The notes below the pieces were generated by a model, which ran no database searches, was not told where the DNA came from, and was given only the letters and a program-made list of their open reading frames with translations. Position numbers and translations under genes: made by a program. A stretch of 64,000 nt of DNA from Bacteroidota bacterium. GTDB lineage: Bacteria; Bacteroidota; Bacteroidia; Chitinophagales; Chitinophagaceae. Positions 9,093 to 16,310 of the stretch are shown here, in pieces. The stretch lies in the NCBI GenBank assembly GCA_947460595.1, contig CANHGS010000001.1, positions 186,001 through 250,000 on the forward strand. Direction: 5' to 3'. Position 1 is the first letter of the stretch. The number at the start of each line of letters is the position of its first letter.

Positions 9093-9482
9093 ATGACTAT
9101 TTTTTCAAAAATCATTGCGGGTGAAATTCCGTCTTACAAGATTGCAGAGAATGAACTTTTTTTTGCCTTCTTAGACATTTTTCCCTTAGTGAAAGGTCAT
9201 GTACTAGTGGTGCCCAAAACAGAGACGGATCAGTTCTTTGATTTGGATAACCATTATCTCTCAGAAATTTTGTTGTTTTCAAAACCCATTGCCAAAGCTA
9301 TAGAGCAAGCATTTCCCTGTAACCGTTGTGGTATCAGTATTGTGGGTTTAGAAGTGCCACACGCTCACTTGCATTTGGTACCCATTAACGAGGCAGATGA
9401 TTTGAATTTTACAAGGGGAAAACTGAAACTATCTCCAGAAGAATTCAAAGCGGTTCAGGAAGCTATTTTGGCTGCCTTATAA
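9093..9482 (+). CDS. HIT (histidine triad) family protein
   Basis: 129 residues. N-terminal SIF-like TIFSKIIAGEIPSYKI, central GHVLVVPK and the C-terminal triad HAHLHLVPI with H90, H92 and H94; the middle histidine is the nucleophile in HINT-type hydrolases. These enzymes hydrolyse nucleoside phosphoramidates or dinucleoside polyphosphates. A CxxC pair (C76, C79) in PCNRCG may bind zinc. It is cotranscribed with greA, a common Bacteroidota arrangement, and ends 2 bp before the convergent ruvC. Confidence 0.92.
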   Translation: MTIFSKIIAGEIPSYKIAENELFFAFLDIFPLVKGHVLVVPKTETDQFFDLDNHYLSEILLFSKPIAKAIEQAFPCNRCGISIVGLEVPHAHLHLVPINEADDLNFTRGKLKLSPEEFKAVQEAILAAL

Positions 9483-9484
9483 GT

Positions 9485-10048
9485 TTATTTACTAACCCTT
9501 CCTGGATTTTTGGCAATAAACTCATCCCAACCCTTCAAGCCTTTGACGGCAGTTCCTAAAACGGAAGAAGTTTGATAATGATGGCATAAGGCCACAGCAA
9601 GTGCATCCGTAGCGTCAAAATACTGTGGTTGTTCGGCAATAGATAGAACCCGTTGTAGCATTTTCCAAACCTGATCTTTATCGGCATTACCGTTTCCTGT
9701 AATGGACTGTTTCACTTTTTTAGGAGAGTATTCCGTAACACCCAATTTGGCCTGCATAGCTGCCGCTATGGCCACACCTTGCGCCCTTCCTAATTTGAGC
9801 ATGCTCTGAACGTTTTTGCCAAAGAAAGGGGCTTCAATGGCAAAGGTTGAAGGATGATAAAGACTAATGAGTTCCATTACCTTGGTATGAATCATTTCAA
9901 GTCTAGCATAAATGTCTTTTTCATGTGCCAGTTTTAATACATCCATCAGCAAGACACGGGGTTGGTTGTTTTCTACCCGTAATAAGGCATATCCCATGAC
10001 GGTGGTGCCAGGGTCAATTCCCAATATGATCTCAGGTTTTTTGCTCAT
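9485..10048 (-). CDS. ruvC: Crossover junction endodeoxyribonuclease RuvC
   Basis: 187 residues from ATG 10048; a longer reading frame to 10117 adds a non-conserved 23-residue stretch. LGIDPGTT with D12, AIEAPFFGKN with E72, and FDATDALAVALCH with D145 and D148 supply the four acidic active-site residues of the RNase H-like fold. It resolves Holliday junctions with RuvAB; ruvB is in this window at 23378, not linked to it. The C-terminus is extended a little beyond the E. coli length. Confidence 0.95.
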   Translation of the reverse strand: MSKKPEIILGIDPGTTVMGYALLRVENNQPRVLLMDVLKLAHEKDIYARLEMIHTKVMELISLYHPSTFAIEAPFFGKNVQSMLKLGRAQGVAIAAAMQAKLGVTEYSPKKVKQSITGNGNADKDQVWKMLQRVLSIAEQPQYFDATDALAVALCHHYQTSSVLGTAVKGLKGWDEFIAKNPGRVSK

Positions 10049-10151
10049 CCTGGTAAAAATAAACCAAAGCAGTGAGCATTTCTCATTCTGCTTACGATAG
10101 CCGTTCTTTGTACCCAAAAATTAGGCACTGTCTAGGAAATTTAAAATATTC

Positions 10152-11129
10152 TTGAATTATGTGCTAGGTCCAGTCTTGTTCCTATGGCTGGCTTATTCCA
10201 TCTATCAGCAAGTTCAACACCACAATGACCTAGATGAATCCTGGGAACTAATTAAGCATGCGATGATTCAAAAAGGGTGGATGGTTTTTGCCTTGGTATT
10301 TGTTTTGATGTTGCTGAATTGGGGTTTGGAAGCCAGAAAATGGCAGTTATTAGCCCGTAAAGTTCAGCCTATTTCTTATTGGGGTGCCTATAAGGCCATT
10401 TTATCGGGTCAGGCATTTGCGTTTAATACCATCAACCGTTCTGGCGATTTTATTGGACGAATTTTGTATTTAGAAGAGGGCAATAGGTTAAGAGCGGTTG
10501 GCTTATCCCTAATAGGATCTATGAGTCAAATTTTAGTCACATTTAGCATTGGGTTTATATCACTTATGATACTCAGGTTTACTTTATTAGATAACCAACC
10601 TATATTGCTAGGCTTGTCTATTTTTTGGTTAGACGCGCTGCTAATTGTGTTGGTGCCCGGGATTCTATTGTTTGGCGTACTTTATTTTAATGTGGCATTG
10701 GTTATCAGGTGGATAGAACGGATACCCTTTGTGAACAAGTACAAATTCTTTTTGGAGAAAATGGAGAACCTTCACAACAAAGATTTAACAAGAATTTTAT
10801 TACTTTCTTTACTTAGGTACGTTGTATTTGTTGTCCAGTACATGTTGTTCTTAAAAATATTTGGGGTGGTAGCTAGTTGGCAAATATTGTTATGCTTGAT
10901 TGCTGTCTTGTTTATGATGATGGCCATGATTCCCACAATTGCATTGGCAGAATTGGGGATTAGGGGTAAACTAAGTCTGGAATTGTTTGGTTTGGTCACT
11001 ACCCAGCAGCTGTCTGTATTGGCCGCATCTGCAGGAATTTGGGTGGTAAATCTGATAGTCCCTGCCATGCTTGGGACGGTCTTTTTACTGGGATTGAGGT
11101 TGTTCAAGCAAAAAGAACAAAAGTCATAA
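10152..11129 (+). CDS. YbhN/LPG-synthase-type flippase-like integral membrane protein
   Basis: Up to 325 residues with about eight hydrophobic segments. EARKWQLLARKVQPISYWGAYKAILSGQAFAFNTINRSGDFIGR has the shape of the membrane domain shared by lysylphosphatidylglycerol synthase/flippase (MprF N-terminal half) and YbhN/AglD proteins. No aminoacyl-transfer domain is attached. No ATG fits: translation would begin at TTG 10152 or GTG 10161. Function is probably in lipid or lipid-linked intermediate transport, unproven. A DUF3108 gene follows after 43 bp. Confidence 0.75.
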   Translation: MNYVLGPVLFLWLAYSIYQQVQHHNDLDESWELIKHAMIQKGWMVFALVFVLMLLNWGLEARKWQLLARKVQPISYWGAYKAILSGQAFAFNTINRSGDFIGRILYLEEGNRLRAVGLSLIGSMSQILVTFSIGFISLMILRFTLLDNQPILLGLSIFWLDALLIVLVPGILLFGVLYFNVALVIRWIERIPFVNKYKFFLEKMENLHNKDLTRILLLSLLRYVVFVVQYMLFLKIFGVVASWQILLCLIAVLFMMMAMIPTIALAELGIRGKLSLELFGLVTTQQLSVLAASAGIWVVNLIVPAMLGTVFLLGLRLFKQKEQKS

Positions 11130-11172
11130 TAGGCATTTTTGCTAGCTTTATAAAGATTATTCAATAGGCACT

Positions 11173-11964
11173 GTGAAAAAAATATTATTAGTATTCCTCT
11201 TGCTGTGTATGTATAGGCCTTTAACAGCGGGGGATGATTTTTGTGGCATTCGAAATACTTCTTTTCAGGACGGAGAAAGCATCTCATTTGTGGTATTCTA
11301 TAATGTGATTGGGTTATATGTAAATGCCGGTGATGCCAATTTTACCACCAAATTAGAATACCTCAATAATAAGCCTGTTTACCATGTAGTGGGAGTAGGT
11401 AATTCCAATCCTAGTTATGATTGGATTTTCAAAGTAAGAGACCGTTATGAAACTTATTTTGATACGGCCAATTTACAGCCCCTGAAATTTATTAGAAGTG
11501 TTAATGAGGGCGGGTTTAAACACAATGAAGACGTAACCTTTAATCTACAAACCAATACAGCTGTTACCACTACTGGTTCCTTTAAAGTTCCTGGTTGTAT
11601 TCAAGACGTTTTGAGTGCTATTTATTATGCACGCAATATTGATTTTAATAAATATAAACCGGAAGACAAGATTCCTTTTAATATGTTTCTAGACAATGAA
11701 GTACATAATTTGTACATCAAATATGAAGGAAAAGAAACCATCAAAACCAAGTACGGAAAATTTAGGGCTATTCGCTTCAAACCCTTACTAGTAAAGGGAA
11801 CTATGTTTGCAGGCGGAGAAAAAATGACGGTTTGGGTAAGCGATGATCCCAACCATATTCCACTTAGAATTGAGAGCCCCATTGTGGTAGGTAGCGTAAA
11901 GGTAGACATGATGCAATACCGCAACCTGCGTTATCCGCTCAGTTCCAATTTGAATTACAATTAG
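11173..11964 (+). CDS. DUF3108 domain periplasmic protein
   Basis: 263 residues with a GTG start and a signal peptide (about 1-19). The rest is beta-rich with the DUF3108 pattern: ISFVVFYNVIGLYVNAGDANF at the N-terminus, YHVVGVGNSNPSYDWIFKVRDRYETYFD, then IPFNMFLDNEVHNLYIKYEGKE and MTVWVSDDPNHIPLRIESPI at the end. The family is predicted periplasmic or outer-membrane associated, with no firm molecular function. The preceding gene encodes a flippase-like membrane protein in the same direction. Confidence 0.85.
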   Translation: MKKILLVFLLLCMYRPLTAGDDFCGIRNTSFQDGESISFVVFYNVIGLYVNAGDANFTTKLEYLNNKPVYHVVGVGNSNPSYDWIFKVRDRYETYFDTANLQPLKFIRSVNEGGFKHNEDVTFNLQTNTAVTTTGSFKVPGCIQDVLSAIYYARNIDFNKYKPEDKIPFNMFLDNEVHNLYIKYEGKETIKTKYGKFRAIRFKPLLVKGTMFAGGEKMTVWVSDDPNHIPLRIESPIVVGSVKVDMMQYRNLRYPLSSNLNYN

Positions 11965-11970
11965 ACAAGA

Positions 11971-12834
11971 TTAATCAAGGGTAAAGGATTCCGTTGCACG
12001 GATTCCTTTTTCTGTTTGCTGTAATTTGCAACACTCATTAAAAGCATCGTGTTCAAAAAATAAACTATAGTCTCCTTCAAGTGCTTCCTGTAAAAAAGAT
12101 TTTTTCTCTTCTAAAGTAGTTAGTGGGAACATATCATAAGCCATTACATAGGGTAGCGGAATATGCCCAGTAGAAGGAAGTAGATCTGCCATATATACTA
12201 GGATGCTTCCTTTATAATTAATTTGTGGTAACATCATCTGATTGGTATGCCCAGATACAAAACGGATACTGATATTTTCACTAAATGCGGTGCTGCCTAA
12301 TTTTCCTGTTTCTTTTAAACCCTGTTCTGGGGTGGCAATAAATTGTAATTGCCCAGACTGCTGTATGGGTAGTATGTTCTCTTTTAGAAAACTGGCTTTT
12401 TCTCTGTCATTGGGTTCAGTAGCCCATTTCCAATGGTCCTGATTGCTCCAATAAATGGCATTTTCAAATGCGGGCACTAGTTTTTCACCCACTCTTTTAA
12501 TACTTCCCCCACAGTGGTCAAAATGTAAATGCGTTAATAGTACATCGGTAATATCACTGCTATGAAATCCTTTGGCAGCAAGGGCTTTATTTATGTCAGT
12601 TTCACCACTTAAATGGTAATGCCCAAAAAATTTCTGGTCTTGTTTATCACCCACGCCATTGTCTACTAAGATTAAACGGTTACCGTCTTCAATTAAGAGA
12701 CATCTTAATGCCCAATTGCAAAGATTATTTTCATCTGCTGGATTGAGTTTGTTCCACATGCTTTTGGGAACCACACCATACATGGCACCACCGTCTAACT
12801 TAAAATAACCTGCAGATATACTATGGAGTTTCAT
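11971..12834 (-). CDS. MBL-fold metallohydrolase
   Basis: 287 residues. The metallo-beta-lactamase metal motif is intact: THLHFDHCGG (HxHxDH), then SGHTNQM with the third histidine, an aspartate in VYMADLLPS and a final histidine in FFEHDAF. Length and the DNGVGDKQDQKF region resemble quorum-quenching lactonase-like or YtnP-like cytosolic hydrolases, but substrate cannot be deduced. Its ATG is 1 bp from the stop of the upstream MFS gene, so they form an operon. Confidence 0.85.
   Translation of the reverse strand: MKLHSISAGYFKLDGGAMYGVVPKSMWNKLNPADENNLCNWALRCLLIEDGNRLILVDNGVGDKQDQKFFGHYHLSGETDINKALAAKGFHSSDITDVLLTHLHFDHCGGSIKRVGEKLVPAFENAIYWSNQDHWKWATEPNDREKASFLKENILPIQQSGQLQFIATPEQGLKETGKLGSTAFSENISIRFVSGHTNQMMLPQINYKGSILVYMADLLPSTGHIPLPYVMAYDMFPLTTLEEKKSFLQEALEGDYSLFFEHDAFNECCKLQQTEKGIRATESFTLD
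11983..12011 (+). terminator. Probable intrinsic terminator for the DUF3108 gene
   Basis: 11-bp stem (11983-11993 with 11999-12009, one T-T mismatch), 5-nt loop and a T run. It lies inside the 3' end of the convergent MBL gene, so its sequence is also coding. Confidence 0.5.
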
Positions 12835-12835
12835 T

Positions 12836-14146
12836 TTAAGCGAATGATTTTTTTTGTTTTGCTTGAGCCGTGAAAAGTAGGATTAAACCAATCACAAAAA
12901 AGATAACCAAGGCAAGCACTGAATTTCGTTGGGAACCACTTAACTCGTTGATAAATCCAAAACTAAACATACCAATCACAATGGCTATTTTTTCTGTAAC
13001 ATCATAAAAACTAAAATAAGAAGTAGTGTCTTTTGTTTCAGGCATTAGTTTGGCATAGGTGCTCCTACTCAAGGACTGTATACCACCCATAACAAAACCT
13101 ACTAATACCGCCAATAAATAAAATTCATTGATGCCGTTTCGCGGAAGTAGGTAGCCAACAATACATAGCAGAATCCAAAAAACCACACAGAACATCAGGG
13201 CCCTAAAGTTGCCAATCATATTAGATAATCTAGCAATTAGAAAAGCACCTGGTATTGCAACCAATTGAATAATTAAAATAGCAATAATTAGGTTGGTGGT
13301 TGGAATATTGAGTTCGCTTTTTCCATATAATGTAGCCGCAAGCATCACGGTTTGAACGCCCATATTGTAAAAGAAAAAAGCGGCTAAAAAACGTTTTAAA
13401 ATTGGCGTATGACTCAATTGCTTCCATACTTTGTTCAACTCTTTATAGCCGTATGTAAATAGGTTTCCTTTTTCTGGTTTGTCCACTGCAGGCCTTCCTT
13501 TTGGCAATCGGCTCAGGGCAAATTGACCAAACCCCCACCACCAGATACCTACCAATAAAAAGGAAATCTGAGAGGCTTTACCCGTATTGATGCCAAATTT
13601 GTCTGGCATTAATACAAATAGAAAACAGATGATTTGTAAAATCACACTTCCAATATAGCCCATGGAGAATCCTTTGGCAGAAACCCTATCTTGATCTTCT
13701 GGAGCGGCAATTTCTGGCAAATAGGAATTGTAAAAAACAAGACTACTCCAAAATCCAATACAAGCAATGATTAAACAGCCTAATCCATAGGCCAAATTAT
13801 CCTTGTCATAAAAGTACATGGCTGAACAAGCCAGACTTCCCATGGTACAGAAGAAAAAGAGAAACTGTTTTTTATTGCCCTTATAGTCTGCAATTGAAGA
13901 CAAAAGGGGAGACATCAAAGCCACAATCATAAAGGCCACGGCTAGTGCATAGTTGTAGAGAGAAGTGTTCACGTATTCCCTTCCAAATAGATGCACCGTA
14001 TCATTGGCGGTTGCGTCATTGCCATCGCCGGTTACGGCTTCATAATAGGCGGGGAAAATAGTAGAGGTAATTACTAGATTATAGACGCTATTGGCCCAGT
14101 CATACATGGCCCATCCATTAATCACTTTCTTTGGTGCAGTTTGCAT
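12836..14146 (-). CDS. MFS transporter, UMF1 (Atg22-like) family
   Basis: 436 residues, about 12 membrane segments. The N-terminal KKVINGWAMYDWANSVYNLVITSTIFPAYY is diagnostic for the UMF1/Atg22-like branch of the major facilitator superfamily, and GYIGSVILQIICF plus GGIQSLSRSTYAKLMPE also fit. Atg22 exports amino acids from the yeast vacuole; the bacterial members are uncharacterised inner-membrane transporters. A putative substrate link to the downstream MBL hydrolase is inferred from the 1-bp spacing only. Confidence 0.88.
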   Translation of the reverse strand: MQTAPKKVINGWAMYDWANSVYNLVITSTIFPAYYEAVTGDGNDATANDTVHLFGREYVNTSLYNYALAVAFMIVALMSPLLSSIADYKGNKKQFLFFFCTMGSLACSAMYFYDKDNLAYGLGCLIIACIGFWSSLVFYNSYLPEIAAPEDQDRVSAKGFSMGYIGSVILQIICFLFVLMPDKFGINTGKASQISFLLVGIWWWGFGQFALSRLPKGRPAVDKPEKGNLFTYGYKELNKVWKQLSHTPILKRFLAAFFFYNMGVQTVMLAATLYGKSELNIPTTNLIIAILIIQLVAIPGAFLIARLSNMIGNFRALMFCVVFWILLCIVGYLLPRNGINEFYLLAVLVGFVMGGIQSLSRSTYAKLMPETKDTTSYFSFYDVTEKIAIVIGMFSFGFINELSGSQRNSVLALVIFFVIGLILLFTAQAKQKKSFA

Positions 14147-14194
14147 GCAATCAGTTTTGTGCTTAAAGATAGGAGAAAGCGGGATTGTCTGAGC

Positions 14195-14989
14195 CTACAA
14201 TTTGCCAGTATAAATAAGTGCCAATAAAGCCATACCTACAATAATCCGGTACCAGCCAAATAGTTTGAACCCATTTCTTTGTAAAAAACCAATAAAGAAC
14301 TTAATGGCCAACATGGCTACTACAAATGCTACCATAGTTCCCACTAATAAGGCTAGTAGGTTATCTGTATTTTTTAGCAGTTCTGGTGTGTCTAAATAGG
14401 CTTTTAATAATTTGTATCCAGTAGCGGCAGCCATGGTAGGTACTGCCAAATAAAATGAAAATTCAGCTGCTAGATTTCTGGTCAATTTTTGTTGCATCCC
14501 ACCAATAATACTGGCTGCACTACGGCTAGTACCAGGAATCATGGCGATGCATTGCCAAAAACCTATGATCAAAGCTTGTTTAAGCGTAATGTCTTCGTCT
14601 TCTTCTATGGTATTTGATTGGAAGATCTTGTCAATAAATAAAAGAATGACTCCCCCTATCAATAGGGTAATGGCTACCGTAAGTGGGCTCTCCAACAAAG
14701 CATCAATTTTTTTTGAAAATACAAATCCCAGAACTAAAGCAGGAATTACTGCCACTAGCAATTTTAAATAGAACCCTTTTCGGTTCAAAGGGAAAAACTT
14801 GTTCCAATAAAGGACCACCACAGAAAGAATGGCGCCTAACTGTATAGCCACTTCAAAGAGTTTGGTAAACTCGTCCGTTTCAATCCCCAAGATTCTACTA
14901 GTAATAATCATATGCCCGGTAGATGATACCGGCAGGAATTCAGTTAAGCCTTCTACAACTGCAATAATGATGGATGCTACCGGGGTCAT
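14195..14989 (-). CDS. uppP: Undecaprenyl-diphosphatase UppP (BacA)
   Basis: 264 residues, seven or eight membrane helices. The two BacA signatures are present: [17 protein letters not shown] (about 14-30) and [14 protein letters not shown] in the middle, carrying the catalytic glutamate, histidine, serine and arginine residues. It dephosphorylates undecaprenyl pyrophosphate to recycle the lipid carrier for cell-wall synthesis and gives bacitracin resistance. The ATG overlaps the stop of the DUF3098 gene by 4 bp (ATGA type), so translation is coupled. Confidence 0.96.
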   Translation of the reverse strand: MTPVASIIIAVVEGLTEFLPVSSTGHMIITSRILGIETDEFTKLFEVAIQLGAILSVVVLYWNKFFPLNRKGFYLKLLVAVIPALVLGFVFSKKIDALLESPLTVAITLLIGGVILLFIDKIFQSNTIEEDEDITLKQALIIGFWQCIAMIPGTSRSAASIIGGMQQKLTRNLAAEFSFYLAVPTMAAATGYKLLKAYLDTPELLKNTDNLLALLVGTMVAFVVAMLAIKFFIGFLQRNGFKLFGWYRIIVGMALLALIYTGKL

Positions 14990-15225
14990 TTGGATTTTTT
15001 GAAGATCGCATAAATTTCTACCAACAATCCCAATACAATCAACAAGGGAGCAACGGTAATTCTAACCGTACCATAAACTTCCTTGGTGTCAAATACTTTT
15101 GGATCGGCAGATTTGCCACCACTCATTAAGAAGAATCCCAATGCTATAATTACACCGCCAATCAGCATCCAAATCAGGTTATCCTTGGCAAACAATGCTG
15201 CCATTTTCTTTTGTTCACTCATCAA
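14986..15225 (-). CDS. DUF3098 small membrane protein
   Basis: 79 residues, two transmembrane helices (about 18-35 and 56-74) joined by a short loop with [21 protein letters not shown]. This matches the small DUF3098 family found next to ftsX and uppP in Bacteroidota; function unknown. The order ftsX-DUF3098-uppP with a 4-bp overlap to uppP suggests a role in envelope or division. A second ATG directly follows the first. Confidence 0.85.
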   Translation of the reverse strand: MMSEQKKMAALFAKDNLIWMLIGGVIIALGFFLMSGGKSADPKVFDTKEVYGTVRITVAPLLIVLGLLVEIYAIFKKSK

Positions 15226-15269
15226 TTAGTAGTTATAAGGTTTGCAAGTTAAGGTTTCAAAAATTGGAA

Positions 15270-16145
15270 TCAATACAAATCGTCCAGTTTCATTTTAAGG
15301 TATTTCAACACGGAACGATGTGTGCTGAAAACAGAAATACCTACACCCATTACCATCATACCGCCAAATAAAACCAGGGTCAGTTGTACATCGCGAATGG
15401 CTTGTAATTGGGGAAACTGGCTTTCCGCCCAACCAATCAAGGTAAATAGAAGGGCAATGGCAACAAGGGAACTGATTAGTCCATTTACCACAGCTTTAAT
15501 ATTCATGGGTTTGGCAATAAATCCACGGGTAGCTCCTACCATTTGCATGGTTTTAATTAGGAAACGATTGCTAAACATGGCCAAACGAATGGTATTATCA
15601 ATACTGAAAATAACAATCACACAAAGAATAATGGCCACCACTAAAAAGATTAGGCCAATTTTACTGGCACGCTCATTTAAGTTGGTTACCAGGCTCTGGG
15701 GGTATTGCAATTCGGTTATTTGGTTGCCATAAACCGCCATTAACTCTGCAGAGAGCTTAGAGAGACTGTCTTTGTTGACATAATTGGCCTTGGCATAAAA
15801 ATCAATGCTTTCTGGGAGTGGGTTCACTTCTAGAATCTTTGCCCAGTCTTCATTATTTTCCTTATTCCATATTAGTTTGGCATTGGCTTTGTCTACATAT
15901 ACTACGTTTTTGGCATAGGGCTTAGAGGCAATAAATTGCTGAATTTGGCCAATGGTGTCTTTGTTCATGGTGCGCAAATAGGCGCTCAAGCGAATATCTT
16001 CTTTAAAGGCATTGCCCACTGAACTAATGTTCAAGAAGAACCAACCCATGATACCCAATATCAGCAATACCAGGGCAACCCCTACAATGCTATAGATATA
16101 ATTGGGTTTACTGCGTTTCATAGATGATTTTCCAACTGCTGCCAT
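15270..16145 (-). CDS. ftsX: Cell division protein FtsX (permease-like)
   Basis: 291 residues: cytoplasmic N-terminus, TM1 (about 18-40), a periplasmic domain with FKEDIRLSAYLRTMNKD and LPESIDFYAKANYVNKDSL, then three C-terminal TM segments with RLAMFSNRFLIKTMQMVGATRGFIAKPM. This is the FtsX layout. FtsX with the ATPase FtsE activates peptidoglycan hydrolases at the septum. ftsE is not adjacent. It is divergent to leuS and shares the intergenic region carrying two mirror-image promoters. Confidence 0.93.
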   Translation of the reverse strand: MAAVGKSSMKRSKPNYIYSIVGVALVLLILGIMGWFFLNISSVGNAFKEDIRLSAYLRTMNKDTIGQIQQFIASKPYAKNVVYVDKANAKLIWNKENNEDWAKILEVNPLPESIDFYAKANYVNKDSLSKLSAELMAVYGNQITELQYPQSLVTNLNERASKIGLIFLVVAIILCVIVIFSIDNTIRLAMFSNRFLIKTMQMVGATRGFIAKPMNIKAVVNGLISSLVAIALLFTLIGWAESQFPQLQAIRDVQLTLVLFGGMMVMGVGISVFSTHRSVLKYLKMKLDDLY

Positions 16146-16196
16146 AGTTCAGAATTTTGTCATTGAAACCGAATACTAGAAAACGGTTCCCGATGG

Positions 16197-16235
16197 GCAA
16201 ATGTAGGCTTTTGAGCGTTAAACACTTACATTTGC
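16197..16235. promoter_or_regulatory. Back-to-back ftsX and leuS -7 elements forming an inverted repeat
   Basis: A 9-bp inverted repeat: GCAAATGTA at 16197-16205 and TACATTTGC at 16227-16235. Read outward, each arm is a perfect TAnnTTTGC -7 element, one for ftsX (minus) and one for leuS (plus). The 21 bp between them would contain both -33 regions. A TTTG at 16210-16213 is closer than usual to the leuS -7 element. Confidence 0.6.
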
Positions 16236-16310
16236 AGCCATTCAAAAAGGTTTTTTACAGCCCAAATTACCGCTTTCGGGCCTTAATAGGGTTAAAGATT
16301 TGTTAGAACA

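Noticed and set aside
10049..10117. Longer RuvC start at 10117
   Set aside because: The extra 23 residues are not RuvC-like; the conserved protein begins at ATG 10048.
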